Of a stretch of DNA of 64,000 bases, positions 44,844 to 55,799 are shown piece by piece. The stretch's first letter is position 1. Each line of letters opens with the position of its first letter. The DNA comes from Halomonas sp. THAF5a (GTDB lineage: Bacteria > Pseudomonadota > Gammaproteobacteria > Pseudomonadales > Halomonadaceae): the NCBI RefSeq assembly GCF_009363755.1, contig NZ_CP045417.1, forward strand, positions 1,612,001-1,676,000, in the 5' to 3' direction. Below the pieces are notes generated by a model, which was given only the letters and a program-made list of their open reading frames with translations, did no database searches and was not told where the DNA came from. A program made the position numbers and the translations under genes.

Positions 44844-45581
44844 ATGAACGAATCACCAAATGTCCAGGCATCGCGCTATGCTGCTGATGACGAAATCTCG
44901 TTGGTTGACCTGGCCAAAATTCTGATCCGGCGCTGGAAATTGATGACGGTTGTGTTTTGCCTAGTGGTCGCTACGGGAATGGGATATGCCTGGATCACAC
45001 TACAGACAAGTCCAGAGCCCCGTAATGCCTATACAACGTTATTCTCAGTAGGCTATAAGACGCCGACGGTATTCATCGAACCCTTGGGTGCCGTAACCAC
45101 GCAACTTGAAGATGCCTTTATTCCTGCTGCGCGACGTAAGCTTGAATCAGATCTTCCGGTGCAGGTGAATTACGAAGAACGCCGTAACATCAACGAGGAT
45201 GGCAGCAATGTTATCCGTCTGGTAACGACCTTACCCGCTGATTCCCCACGGGAGCCAGTCGCGGCTCTTCACGAAAGTGCACTTTCCTCTGTAATTGAGC
45301 GTCATGATCAGATTTATGCTGCCCTTGTGCAACAGTCTGGCTCATGGGGGGAGGGAGATCAGGACAATGATGGCAGGCTTTTCGTTCCCAGCGAAGTGAC
45401 CAGTCTTGCCCAGCTGACCTTTGTAAAGGAAAGTACTGATAATAACTCAGCGATCTTGATTATCAGTCTTAGTGTGTTATTGGGCGGAATGCTTGCTTTG
45501 ATGGCTGCATTCTTCGCTCAATTTATTGCTGCGGTGAAAAAAAGTTTCAACGAAGACGCTTGCAATGACGAAAACATTTAG
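44844..45581 (+). CDS. wzz: Polysaccharide chain-length determinant protein Wzz
   Basis: 245 residues with the Wzz layout: a cytoplasmic N-terminus (DDEISLVDLAKILIRRWKLM), TM1 near residues 35-55, a periplasmic loop rich in charges, and TM2 near residues 205-228 (SAILIISLSVLLGGMLALMAAFFAQFI). The periplasmic part is short compared with classic 320-350 residue Wzz proteins. It sets the modal length of the Wzy-made polymer. Codon use is already more AT-rich than the housekeeping genes. Followed by a terminator. Confidence 0.85.
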   Translation: MNESPNVQASRYAADDEISLVDLAKILIRRWKLMTVVFCLVVATGMGYAWITLQTSPEPRNAYTTLFSVGYKTPTVFIEPLGAVTTQLEDAFIPAARRKLESDLPVQVNYEERRNINEDGSNVIRLVTTLPADSPREPVAALHESALSSVIERHDQIYAALVQQSGSWGEGDQDNDGRLFVPSEVTSLAQLTFVKESTDNNSAILIISLSVLLGGMLALMAAFFAQFIAAVKKSFNEDACNDENI

Positions 45582-45667
45582 CCTCTAGACTTGCACGCTA
45601 TGGAAGATCTTTTCGATAACCGCCGCATATCGGTGGTGGTGAATAAAATCACAGGGTTACAGATGAC

Positions 45668-45695
45668 GCCTCACGGAAATGTGAGGCTTTTTCTT
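45668..45695 (+). terminator. Terminator after wzz
   Basis: Perfect 7-bp stem GCCTCAC/GTGAGGC with a 6-base loop, followed by TTTTTC. It lies inside the putative operon and would need RfaH/ops antitermination to be crossed. Confidence 0.85.
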
Positions 45696-45703
45696 AGTTT
45701 TGT

Positions 45704-45715
45704 GGCGGTAGCGAC
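45704..45715 (+). promoter_or_regulatory. Second ops-like element
   Basis: GGCGGTAGCGAC differs from the ops consensus GGCGGTAGCGTG only in the second-last and last bases. It lies right behind the terminator. Confidence 0.5.
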
Positions 45716-45726
45716 GATATACGAAA

Positions 45727-45774
45727 GATCACAAAAATGTGATCCTCAAAGGACAGTTTCTCACATTTTGTGAG
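45727..45774. repeat. Two palindromes with TCACA/TGTGA arms
   Basis: GATCACA-AAAA-TGTGATC (45727-45744, perfect) and CTCACA-TTT-TGTGAG (45760-45774). With the wzz terminator, three hairpins share TCAC...GTGA arms. The arms point the opposite way to a CRP site (TGTGA-N6-TCACA). Confidence 0.7.
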
Positions 45775-45951
45775 CTTTTGCCGACCTGGGTATCTTAGAT
45801 ACTGTATTTGAAAAGTGGGTTTTACGAGTTTTTTGATCACCGATAAAGGTGCCCCTTGCTTGAATGTAGTGCGCGCGAAACCAGTAAACGCAATTTACTT
45901 CTAGGTCCTCTGCGGTAGCCAATAATTTCGTTAGATGATAGGAAGCACTTG

Positions 45952-48221
<2,270 letters not shown>

Positions 48222-48222
48222 T

Positions 48223-48804
48223 ATGAGCGTGATGATCCATGACTCTGCCATTGTCGATGATGGTGCACAGATCGGTGAAGGTTCTCGCGTCTGGCACTTC
48301 GTACACATCTGTGGTGGCGCCCGTATCGGCAGGAACGTTTCCATGGGCCAGGGCGTGTTCGTGGGCAACAAGGTCACGATTGGCGACAACTGCAAGATTC
48401 AGAACAACGTCTCCGTGTACGATAACGTGCATCTGGAAGAAGGTGTCTTCTGCGGGCCCAGTATGGTCTTTACCAACGTCTATAATCCGCGCTCATTGAT
48501 CGAGCGGAAAGATGAGTATCGAGACACTCTGGTGAAGCAAGGCGCCACTCTGGGCGCCAACTGCACCATTGTCTGCGGGGTGACCATCGGTGATTACGCC
48601 TTTGTCGGCGCCGGCGCCGTCATCAACAAGGACGTGCCGGCCTATGCACTGATGGTCGGTGTGCCGGCTGGACAGATCGGCTGGATGAGTCAGTATGGCG
48701 AGCAACTCGACCTGCCGCTTGAGGGGCAGGGCGAGGCCGTGTGCCAGCACACCGGCGACCGTTATCACCTGGATGGTAAGCAGATCACGAGGATGAGCGC
48801 ATGA
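48223..48804 (+). CDS. wbpD: UDP-2-acetamido-3-amino-glucuronate N-acetyltransferase
   Basis: 193 residues with a left-handed beta-helix of hexapeptide repeats ([46 protein letters not shown] and [19 protein letters not shown]). Residues 70-90 contain [17 protein letters not shown] typical of WbpD/WlbB. It acetylates the 3-amino group using acetyl-CoA. The ATG at 48223 gives the natural start. It overlaps wbpE by ATGA. Confidence 0.93.
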   Translation: MSVMIHDSAIVDDGAQIGEGSRVWHFVHICGGARIGRNVSMGQGVFVGNKVTIGDNCKIQNNVSVYDNVHLEEGVFCGPSMVFTNVYNPRSLIERKDEYRDTLVKQGATLGANCTIVCGVTIGDYAFVGAGAVINKDVPAYALMVGVPAGQIGWMSQYGEQLDLPLEGQGEAVCQHTGDRYHLDGKQITRMSA

Positions 48805-49883
48805 TTCCGTTTATCGACCTGACCGCTCAGCAGGCGCGTATCAAGGACAAAATCGATGACGGCATCCAGCGGGTGCTGGCTCACGGTAAATATATCCTCG
48901 GCCCGGAAGTTACGGAATTGGAGGATAAACTTGCCGCTTACACTGGGGCAAAGTACTGCATCACTTGCGCCAACGGCACCGATGCCTTGCAGATTGCCCA
49001 GATGGCACTAGACATTGGCCCTGGTGATGAGGTGATCACTCCAGGGTTTTCCTACATCGCCACGGCGGAAACCGTAGCGCTGCTGGGGGCCAGGCCAGTG
49101 TACGTGGATATCGACCCTTGCATCTATAACCTGGACCCAAAGTTGTTGGAAGCGGCGATTACACCGCGTACCAAAGCGATCATCCCAGTTTCGCTCTATG
49201 GCCAGTGCGCCGACTTTGACTCAATCAATGCCATTGCCAATAGGCATGGCATTCCGGTAATCGAAGACGCCGCCCAGAGCTTCGGCGCCACTTACAAGGG
49301 GCGCAAGTCCTGCAACCTTAGCACCATTGCCACTACTAGTTTCTTCCCCAGCAAACCATTGGGCTGCTATGGAGACGGCGGGGCCATCTTCACCAATGAC
49401 GATGAGCTGGCCACCGCACTGCGCCAGATAGCTTGCCACGGCCAAGATCGCCGATATCACCACATTCGTGTAGGTGTAAACAGTCGTCTTGATACTCTTC
49501 AAGCCGCCATCCTGCTCCCCAAGCTGGAGATCTTCGATGAAGAACTGATGCTGCGGCAGCAAGTAGCAGAACTCTATAGCCATCTGCTGAACGAGGCTGG
49601 CATTACTACCACGCCCCATATAGAGCCTCACAACACCAGCGCTTGGGCGCAGTACACCATTCGTGTGCAGAATCGAGAGAAGGTGCAGGTTAGACTCAAG
49701 GAGAGTGGGGTGCCAACGGCAGTGCATTATCCGACCCCCCTGAACCAGCAACCGGCGGTATCCGATACAACTGCGCTCTTGCGTGAGGGTGATGCAGCGG
49801 CGCAGCATGTACTCTCTTTGCCGTTCCACGCCTATATGGCCAAGAAAGACCAGCAGCAAGTGGTGAAGGCCTTGAGTGCATAA
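48801..49883 (+). CDS. wbpE: UDP-2-acetamido-3-oxo-glucuronate aminotransferase
   Basis: 360 residues of the DegT/DnrJ/EryC1 PLP family. The PLP lysine is in [22 protein letters not shown]; upstream are [15 protein letters not shown] and [13 protein letters not shown]. It makes UDP-GlcNAc3NA from the 3-keto sugar. With wbpA, wbpB, wbpD and wbpI this completes the UDP-ManNAc3NAcA pathway. The overlap with wbpD implies coupled translation. An IS3 remnant begins 140 bases downstream. Confidence 0.94.
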   Translation: MIPFIDLTAQQARIKDKIDDGIQRVLAHGKYILGPEVTELEDKLAAYTGAKYCITCANGTDALQIAQMALDIGPGDEVITPGFSYIATAETVALLGARPVYVDIDPCIYNLDPKLLEAAITPRTKAIIPVSLYGQCADFDSINAIANRHGIPVIEDAAQSFGATYKGRKSCNLSTIATTSFFPSKPLGCYGDGGAIFTNDDELATALRQIACHGQDRRYHHIRVGVNSRLDTLQAAILLPKLEIFDEELMLRQQVAELYSHLLNEAGITTTPHIEPHNTSAWAQYTIRVQNREKVQVRLKESGVPTAVHYPTPLNQQPAVSDTTALLREGDAAAQHVLSLPFHAYMAKKDQQQVVKALSA

Positions 49884-50073
49884 GTGCTTCTGAATATTGG
49901 TGTGATATTCAGGTCTAAAAGCTATAGCGGTGCTGTTACTGATAGTCTTACACTATAATCCTGCTAGGTGACGAAAACCGTGTGATCGATTACCCGTTTG
50001 GTAAAGAACGCAATACATTTGTTCTGACCTTTCCCCCAGAAACCGGTCCAACCACAATGTGAGAACCGCTCCT

Positions 50074-50892
50074 TCATGCACACCGCTGGGCATAAGCGAC
50101 GGGTGGCAAATAGCCCAGCGAGCTGTGCGGTCTGACATGGTTGTAGTGGGTCCTCCATTGGTCGATTTCATGTCTTGCATCGTTCAGGCTCAGAAACTAG
50201 TGCTGATTGAGACAGCCATCCCGGAACTTGCCGTTGAAGCTCTCGATGAAGGCATTCTGTGTCGGCTTGCCCGGCTGTATGAAGGCCAGCGTGACCTTCC
50301 GCTCACGCGCCCAGAAGAACATCGCCTTGCTGGTCAGTTCGGGGCCGTTATCGCAGACAACCGACGCGGGCAGCGCACGCTGCTGCGCAATGTCATCCAG
50401 GAACCTGGCCAAGCGACGCCCGGAAATGGACGTGTCCACCAGCTTACCAACACACTCTCTGCTGAAGTCGTCCACGATGTTCAGCACCCGGAATCGGCGC
50501 CCCGAGGCCAGCTGATCTGAGACGAAGTCCATCGACCAGCGCTGGTTGGGCCTGTCTGGACATGGCATTGGCGCTCTTGGCCGCACCAGTCGCTTGCGCC
50601 GCCGGGTGCGGACCTGAAGCCCAGCTTCACGGTACAGCCGGTAAGTTCGCTTGCGATTCACCACCAGGCCCTCCTGACGCAACAAAGCGTGCAGCAGCAG
50701 GTAGCCGTAGCGGGGGTAGCAGGTCGCCAAGGCGTTCAGTCGGGCCCGAAGCGGCTCATCGTCACGCGGCATCGCTTGGTAGCGAGCCACCGACCGTGGC
50801 AGGCCCAGCAATCGACAGGCATGTCGCTGGCTGAGCCAGCCGCCTGTCACCAGGTGCGTTACCGCCCGCCGCTTCGCTTCGGGCGTCACCAC
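50074..50892 (-). pseudogene. IS3 orfB integrase with an in-frame amber stop
   Basis: The DDE integrase is complete (SMDFVSD, VCDNGPEL, NAFIESFNGKFRDGC) but TAG at 50197-50199 replaces the Trp expected in NQHWFLSLNDARHEIDQW. The frame remains open beyond the stop to TGA at 50074-50076 (HYNHVRPHSSLGYLPPVAY). The missing tail is part of the catalytic fold. orfB overlaps orfA at its start. Confidence 0.87.
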
Positions 50893-51152
50893 TTTCCCGA
50901 GACGATCTCTTTGAGGGCGGCATTATCGAGAGCGCTTTCCGCCAGCAGCTTCTTCAGGCGGGCATTCTCTGCCTCCAGCTCCCGCAGACGCTTGGCCTCT
51001 GATACCTCCATACCACCGTACTTGGCCTTCCAGCGATAGATGGTCTGCTCGGTGACACCATTCTGCCGAGCCAGCTCGGCCACCGAGACGCCGCGCTCAT
51101 GGGCCTTGAGGATGGTGATGACCTGCTCTTCGGTATGTCGATTACGCTTCAT
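50886..51152 (-). CDS. IS3 orfA
   Basis: 88 residues: a HTH (EEQVITILKAHERGVSVAELARQNGVTEQTIYRWKAKYGG) and a leucine-zipper-like helix (SEAKRLRELEAENARLKKLLAE). Start MKRNRHTEE at 51152. It overlaps orfB in the -1 frame near 50886-50892, the usual arrangement for a fused OrfAB. It looks intact, but the fusion would end at the orfB amber stop. Confidence 0.88.
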   Translation of the reverse strand: MKRNRHTEEQVITILKAHERGVSVAELARQNGVTEQTIYRWKAKYGGMEVSEAKRLRELEAENARLKKLLAESALDNAALKEIVSGKW

Positions 51153-51516
51153 CGCGAGATCTCCGGCTATCAGGGTAAACGTAGCGGACATCTCACATTG
51201 CCGGTGGACCGGTTTCTGGGGGAAAGGTCAAACGTTAGCGCTAGTCCAGGGTGGTTGCGGTTGCGACTCCAAACTGGCGGGCCAACTGGCTATCCGTGAT
51301 GTTGTAGGGCACTGCCTAGATATTGGCCCGGGTCTTTCGTTCGTGGTTGCTTGTTTGTGCAATTTGATGTCCACGAACCTGCATCCCGGGTAAATTGCTG
51401 AAGAATTTCTCTGGCTGCTAACAGAGGAAAACTTTTATTGTAGAACAAGTGTGAATATTTAATTCCTTTCCTCTAACAAGTGAGTGGTTTATTTAAATGC
51501 GTGCGTGTCAAATAAA

Positions 51517-52761
51517 ATGAAAATAAGGGTTGAGAGCACTGAGTTCAGTCGGAATATTGTTACTCTTATGACTGGGACTTCTGTTGCGCAAGCTATTCCA
51601 ATTGCTATAAGTCCAATCTTAACTCGTATCTTTACACCTGAAGATTTTGGGTTGTTTGCATTGTATATGGCAATCACATCAGTATTGGGGTCTGTTGTAT
51701 CTGGCCGATATGAGCTAGCTATTATGTTACCTGAAAAAAAAGAGAATGTATTCCATGTTGCATGCCTCTCTTTGCTTGTTACATCCTTTCTTACTCTTTG
51801 CCTTTTTTTAATAGTATTGTTGTTCAACGATGCTATAGCGGAAATTTTGAATAGGCCGGAAATTTCGTTTTGGCTATATTTGGTGCCAATTAGTGTAATT
51901 ATATCCGGTTTTTACCAGACCCTGAGCTATTGGCATATAAAAAATAAAAGATATAAGGTAATGGCAACTAATCGTGTCATGCAAAGTAGTGCTACTAATT
52001 TTTCTCAGCTAGCACTTGGTTGTATAGGTTCTTCATCAGGGTTGATATGGGGGGGGGGGGTAGGCCAAGCTACCTCATTGTTTTTTTTATTAAGGAAGAG
52101 TTTATTATTAAATTATTTCTGCTTTCCTTTCTCTGCTTTGAAGGTTATCGCTATAGCAAAGCGGTATAAAAAGTTTCCGATCCTTGACGTGCCTACTACC
52201 TTGATAAATCTGGCTGCAAACCAAGCGCCGAATATTCTACTAGCAAGTTTTTTTTCATCATCTACGGCTGGTTTTTACTATTTGACGCAGAGAGTTTTGC
52301 AGGCACCCATAACCTTAATATCAACCTCGGTGCTAGATGTTTTTAAGCAGAAGGCTAGTGAAGATTACAAACGAGATGGTCATTGTAGGAAAATCTTCAA
52401 AAAAACATTTCTGGTTCTTTTTTTTATGGCGTTGCCACCGAGTATAGCTTTGTATATTTGGGTTGAGGATCTGTTTACATTCGTATTTGGCGATTCATGG
52501 CGTGAGGCAGGAAAATATGCACAGTTGTTAATCCCTGCCTTGTTTTTCAGGTTTGTGGTCAATCCATTAAGTTTTGTGATTTATATAGCTGAAAAACAGC
52601 ACATCAACTTAGTGGGGATGTTTTTTTTGTTCTTATCAATAATTTTTAGCCTTGTGACCGCTGATACTGCATATTTTGCTATAAGTATGATTTCCGCATC
52701 TTTCTGTATGACCTATTTTTTCTATTTTATAACATCAGCAAAAATGGCAAAATTTCTATGA
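51517..52761 (+). CDS. wzx: Polysaccharide flippase (Wzx) with an internal G12 tract
   Basis: 414 residues, about 12 transmembrane helices, MATE/RfbX type: FSRNIVTLMTGTSVAQAIPIAISPILTRIFTPEDFGLFALYMA at the start, then PAMLPEKKENV-like region and GFYYLTQRVLQAPITL in the second half. It flips lipid-linked repeat units to the periplasm. ATG 51517 precedes the first helix; an upstream GTG at 51484 is in frame, and no clear SD supports either. DNA is strongly AT-rich versus neighbours. Codons 178-182 are a run of 12 G (52049-52060, WGGGV), out of keeping with the AT-rich gene. The gene overlaps the next by 4 bases. Confidence 0.9.
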   Translation: MKIRVESTEFSRNIVTLMTGTSVAQAIPIAISPILTRIFTPEDFGLFALYMAITSVLGSVVSGRYELAIMLPEKKENVFHVACLSLLVTSFLTLCLFLIVLLFNDAIAEILNRPEISFWLYLVPISVIISGFYQTLSYWHIKNKRYKVMATNRVMQSSATNFSQLALGCIGSSSGLIWGGGVGQATSLFFLLRKSLLLNYFCFPFSALKVIAIAKRYKKFPILDVPTTLINLAANQAPNILLASFFSSSTAGFYYLTQRVLQAPITLISTSVLDVFKQKASEDYKRDGHCRKIFKKTFLVLFFMALPPSIALYIWVEDLFTFVFGDSWREAGKYAQLLIPALFFRFVVNPLSFVIYIAEKQHINLVGMFFLFLSIIFSLVTADTAYFAISMISASFCMTYFFYFITSAKMAKFL

Positions 52762-53273
52762 TTAAGAAAATTTTAATCCTTTTGGGAGTTTACGATAAGG
52801 CTATATTCATCAACAAGGTTGGTGTGGGGAAAGTTGTTTTAAATTTCATTTTCCAAAGAGTCTGTAGAATTAACGCGCATGTAAAGAGTTCAGTAAACTA
52901 TACCTCGGTATTTGTTGGCGACAACATTGAGTACGTTAAAGATGATCTAAATATATTGGTGAGCTTTGCATCAAGTAACTGCTTGTATGTCCAGTCATTA
53001 AATGGGATAAAATTTGGGCGTGGCATTTTGATTGCTCCGGGAGTAAAAATTATTAGTGCTAATCATGAGCTTCATGAGGGAAGAAGAAGTGTCAGCACGG
53101 AAAAAATTGAGATTGGTGATAATGTTTGGATAGGTGCTAATGCCGTTATTTTGCCAGGCGTTAAAATTGGGAATGGTTGTGTCATTGGTGCTGGTGCCGT
53201 TGTCACTAAGTCTTTTCTAGATAATGCTGTAGTTTTAGCTGGCAATCCTGCAAAAGTGATAAAGAAGATTTGA
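52758..53273 (+). CDS. Hexapeptide-repeat O-acetyltransferase
   Basis: 171 residues. The C-terminal half is a left-handed beta-helix (IKFGRGILIAPGVKIISANHELH, IGDNVWIGANAVILPGVKIGNGCVIGAGAVVTKS, and the ending VVLAGNPAKVIKKI), as in the NodL/WbbJ/Maa-like acetyltransferases. The N-terminal 70 residues are unusual. It probably acetylates a sugar of the repeat unit from acetyl-CoA. The start overlaps the wzx stop and the next gene starts 1 base after its stop. AT-rich like wzx. Confidence 0.86.
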   Translation: MIKKILILLGVYDKAIFINKVGVGKVVLNFIFQRVCRINAHVKSSVNYTSVFVGDNIEYVKDDLNILVSFASSNCLYVQSLNGIKFGRGILIAPGVKIISANHELHEGRRSVSTEKIEIGDNVWIGANAVILPGVKIGNGCVIGAGAVVTKSFLDNAVVLAGNPAKVIKKI

Positions 53274-53274
53274 G

Positions 53275-54480
53275 ATGAAAAAAGTGTTGTTCTTGTCTGC
53301 TCTAGACTTCAAAGAAAAATCAATACAGGTTATTAGAAAAACTCCGGAGTCCTATGTAATTGCCGGATGGGAAGTTAATTGCCTTGTCGCAAGAGATAAT
53401 TGCCCAGATGGTAACTATTTCTATGAGGATGAGATAAATATCGATGGAGTAAATGTTACTAGATTCTATTGGCCTTTTCCTAAGGTGAGGAGTTATGCTG
53501 GTCGTTATCTTGGGCTCTTGCTAAGCAAGCTAGCAAGTTTAATTGTTATTATTAGGTTGTTTGCAAAAGCCAAAAAGCTCCTGAAAAGCAACCAATATGA
53601 TGTGATTTACGGCTATGAACTCCAAGGAGTGCTTGCCATGAATTTATTGAAGCCGTTCTTGCCCAAAAGAACTAAATTAGTTTCACGTTTTCAAGGGTCT
53701 TTTTTAAATGAAATGTTTGTCAATAAGCAGGTTTTAAGAGTTATTTTCAACCTTGACTTGGTTTTAGCTATACGAGCAAATTCTGACTTGCTAATCATGA
53801 CAGATGATGGTACCCAAGGAGATCAGGCTGTAAGGAAGATAAAAGGTAAAAAACCATACAATATGGTTTTTTGGACAAATGGTGTTGACTTATTGCCAAA
53901 AAAATTAGGAAAACCTTTCGAGAAATCAAGCAGTTTAACTTTCATGTCAGTATCAAGATTAGTGGGATGGAAAAGAGTCGACAGGAACCTTCATATACTA
54001 AATAAATTTTTGGAACTTGGATATACTGATTTCGTTTATTATATAATTGGAGAGGGAGAACAAAAAGCATACCTTGAGGAGCTTTGTAATTGTCTTGGCT
54101 TGCAAAAAAATGTCATATTTGTTGGAGCTTTAAGCCACTCGTCGGTTACATCTTTTTTATTAAATGCTGATATATTTTTATCAATGTATGACTCGTCAAA
54201 TGTTGGTAATCCGCTGCTAGAGGCCATTAGAGCAAATAAAATAATAGTAACTTTAGATAATGGTGATACTGGTAAGTGGATTCAGCATAAAAAGCATGGT
54301 CTAATCTATGATCCTAAGAACATAGATTATTCAGTCATTGCTAAAGATATGTATAATTTAATATATGATGAAAATATGAAATGCGAGATATTAAATAACG
54401 TAAGGGTGCTTGAAAAAACAAAGATATTGACATGGGACGAACGTTTAGGCAAGGAAGTAACAACTGTCGGTGCTTTATGA
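53275..54480 (+). CDS. Glycosyltransferase, GT4-like
   Basis: 401 residues with two Rossmann-like halves. The C-terminal GT4 region has SLTFMSVSRLVGWKRVDRNLHIL, YYIIGEGEQKAYLEEL, VIFVGALSHSSVTSFLLNADIFLSMYDSSNVGNPLLEAIRANKIIV, typical of nucleotide-sugar-binding in this family. It adds one sugar to the lipid-linked repeat unit; donor and acceptor are unknown. Very AT-rich. The start follows the acetyltransferase stop by one base; its stop overlaps wzy. Confidence 0.84.
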   Translation: MKKVLFLSALDFKEKSIQVIRKTPESYVIAGWEVNCLVARDNCPDGNYFYEDEINIDGVNVTRFYWPFPKVRSYAGRYLGLLLSKLASLIVIIRLFAKAKKLLKSNQYDVIYGYELQGVLAMNLLKPFLPKRTKLVSRFQGSFLNEMFVNKQVLRVIFNLDLVLAIRANSDLLIMTDDGTQGDQAVRKIKGKKPYNMVFWTNGVDLLPKKLGKPFEKSSSLTFMSVSRLVGWKRVDRNLHILNKFLELGYTDFVYYIIGEGEQKAYLEELCNCLGLQKNVIFVGALSHSSVTSFLLNADIFLSMYDSSNVGNPLLEAIRANKIIVTLDNGDTGKWIQHKKHGLIYDPKNIDYSVIAKDMYNLIYDENMKCEILNNVRVLEKTKILTWDERLGKEVTTVGAL

Positions 54481-55799
54481 AAATAAAGTTTTCTACAGTT
54501 GTCTTGTTTTTTTTTGCTAGTGCGGTTTTTGGCAGTGGGGTAGGTTACTCAAAACTTTACTTGTTTCATGTTGCACTTGTTATCTTTGTTTTTTCTTTTC
54601 TTTGTTGCTTTGTTCAAAATGGAAGGCAAAGCACAATAATAAAGCCCAAGAGCCATTTTATATCATTTTTATATTTTATGTTTTTTTGGTATGCGCTGGG
54701 AATTCTTTGGAGTGTCGAGCCTTTATATACGTTAAGGTATCTTTTTTATATAGCTGTCGGCATATCAATTGCTTTTATAGTTAGCGCTTATGCCGTTACC
54801 AGGCAGCGCTACTTATCTCTATATTCTGTTTTAAAATATTGTTTTTTATTGGCTATTGCGATCGCATTTTTGGAGTCATTTACTTCTTTTAGGTTGCCAA
54901 CATCACCCTATTCTGAGTATGCAAAACTCTTTGGAAGAGATGCTACTAATTTTAGCGAAATTGATTATTCTGTTCATGAGTTAATAAGGTCAGTACCGAC
55001 TTCATTTTGGGGGAATCCTAACAATTTTTCTGTTGCAATGACTTTAGTAGCACCATTTTTTCTTTTTCACCGGAATTATCTTATGAAGATAATCGGTATG
55101 CTAAGTATTCTCCTGCTGATTGTAATGGCTGGGTCCCGAGGTGCTTTTTTGGCGTTAGTATTTGGATTTTTTGTCTTTTTGTTCATCAAGGGGTGGAGTT
55201 ATTTTTTATCGGCTTTGGTTGTTCTTTTTTTAAGTTTTAGTTTATTTGTTAATAGCATAGAGGTTCTAAAACAGTCTGAATACAAAAGAGTTGCTGAGCT
55301 CGCATGGACAGGAGATGCTGCTTATAGTTATTTGTTTGAACAAGAAGAATCAACAAATAGTATAGGCGCTAGACAACAGCTGATTCAAAATGGCTTGAAC
55401 GCTTTATGGAGTTCTGGAGGTATAGGTGTTGGTGGTGGTGGTTCGCAGTACGTACAAGAGCGGTTGGGTGGAGTAGCCGGTAAGTTTACCTCAATGCATA
55501 ACTTTTGGGTCGAAATTCTCGTTGATGCAGGATTTGTTTTTTTTAGTTTTTTTATGGTTTGGTATTTTTCTTTATCTTATAATTTGTATAAGGTTTATAA
55601 AAAATCATTCGATAATTTCTATCGCTATCAAGCGGGTTCTTTATTTGTTGCCATGATGACATTTTTAGTGTCAGCTGTTTCAGCAAGTTCAGTGATATAT
55701 TTATTGCCTATGTGGTTGATGATTGGTATGGCGATAGCGCTAAATGGTTTATCAAAAAAAGAAATCTATGATGAAAATCGTATTGCTTGCAGCGAGTAA
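54477..55799 (+). CDS. wzy: Polysaccharide polymerase (Wzy)
   Basis: 440 residues, about 10 transmembrane helices. The Wzy_C-type region carries LIVMAGSRGAFLALVFGFFVF, then NSIGARQQLIQNGLNALWSSGGIGVGGGGSQYVQERL, MHNFWVEILVDAGF. The pairing with wzx, and position in the repeat-unit cassette, favour the polymerase rather than the ligase. Start ATG 54477 overlaps the glycosyltransferase stop. Strongly AT-rich, few homologous positions, as is usual for serotype-specific Wzy. The final 32 bases overlap the next gene. Confidence 0.82.
   Translation: MKIKFSTVVLFFFASAVFGSGVGYSKLYLFHVALVIFVFSFLCCFVQNGRQSTIIKPKSHFISFLYFMFFWYALGILWSVEPLYTLRYLFYIAVGISIAFIVSAYAVTRQRYLSLYSVLKYCFLLAIAIAFLESFTSFRLPTSPYSEYAKLFGRDATNFSEIDYSVHELIRSVPTSFWGNPNNFSVAMTLVAPFFLFHRNYLMKIIGMLSILLLIVMAGSRGAFLALVFGFFVFLFIKGWSYFLSALVVLFLSFSLFVNSIEVLKQSEYKRVAELAWTGDAAYSYLFEQEESTNSIGARQQLIQNGLNALWSSGGIGVGGGGSQYVQERLGGVAGKFTSMHNFWVEILVDAGFVFFSFFMVWYFSLSYNLYKVYKKSFDNFYRYQAGSLFVAMMTFLVSAVSASSVIYLLPMWLMIGMAIALNGLSKKEIYDENRIACSE

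Larger units (their letters stand above)
45582..45951 (+). other. 370-base gap between wzz and wbpA
   Basis: It contains a terminator, a second ops-like element and two more TCACA/TGTGA palindromes (45668-45774). The rest (45790-45940) is AT-rich with a TGCGGTAGCC partial match to ops at 45911. No gene was seen. Confidence 0.6.
50025..51230 (-). mobile_element. IS3-family element, decayed
   Basis: Perfect 26-bp inverted repeats: TGACCTTTCCCCCAGAAACC at 50025 is the start and its complement ends at 51230 (CCGGTTTCTGGGGG, then AAAGGTCA). The element is 1206 bp. No target-site duplication was found. Coding is on the minus strand, orfA then orfB. It sits between wbpE and wzx, at the edge of the AT-rich cassette. 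Confidence 0.92.

Noticed and set aside
45727..45774. CRP (cAMP receptor protein) sites
   Set aside because: The half sites are inverted relative to TGTGA-N6-TCACA and the spacing is 3-4, not 6.
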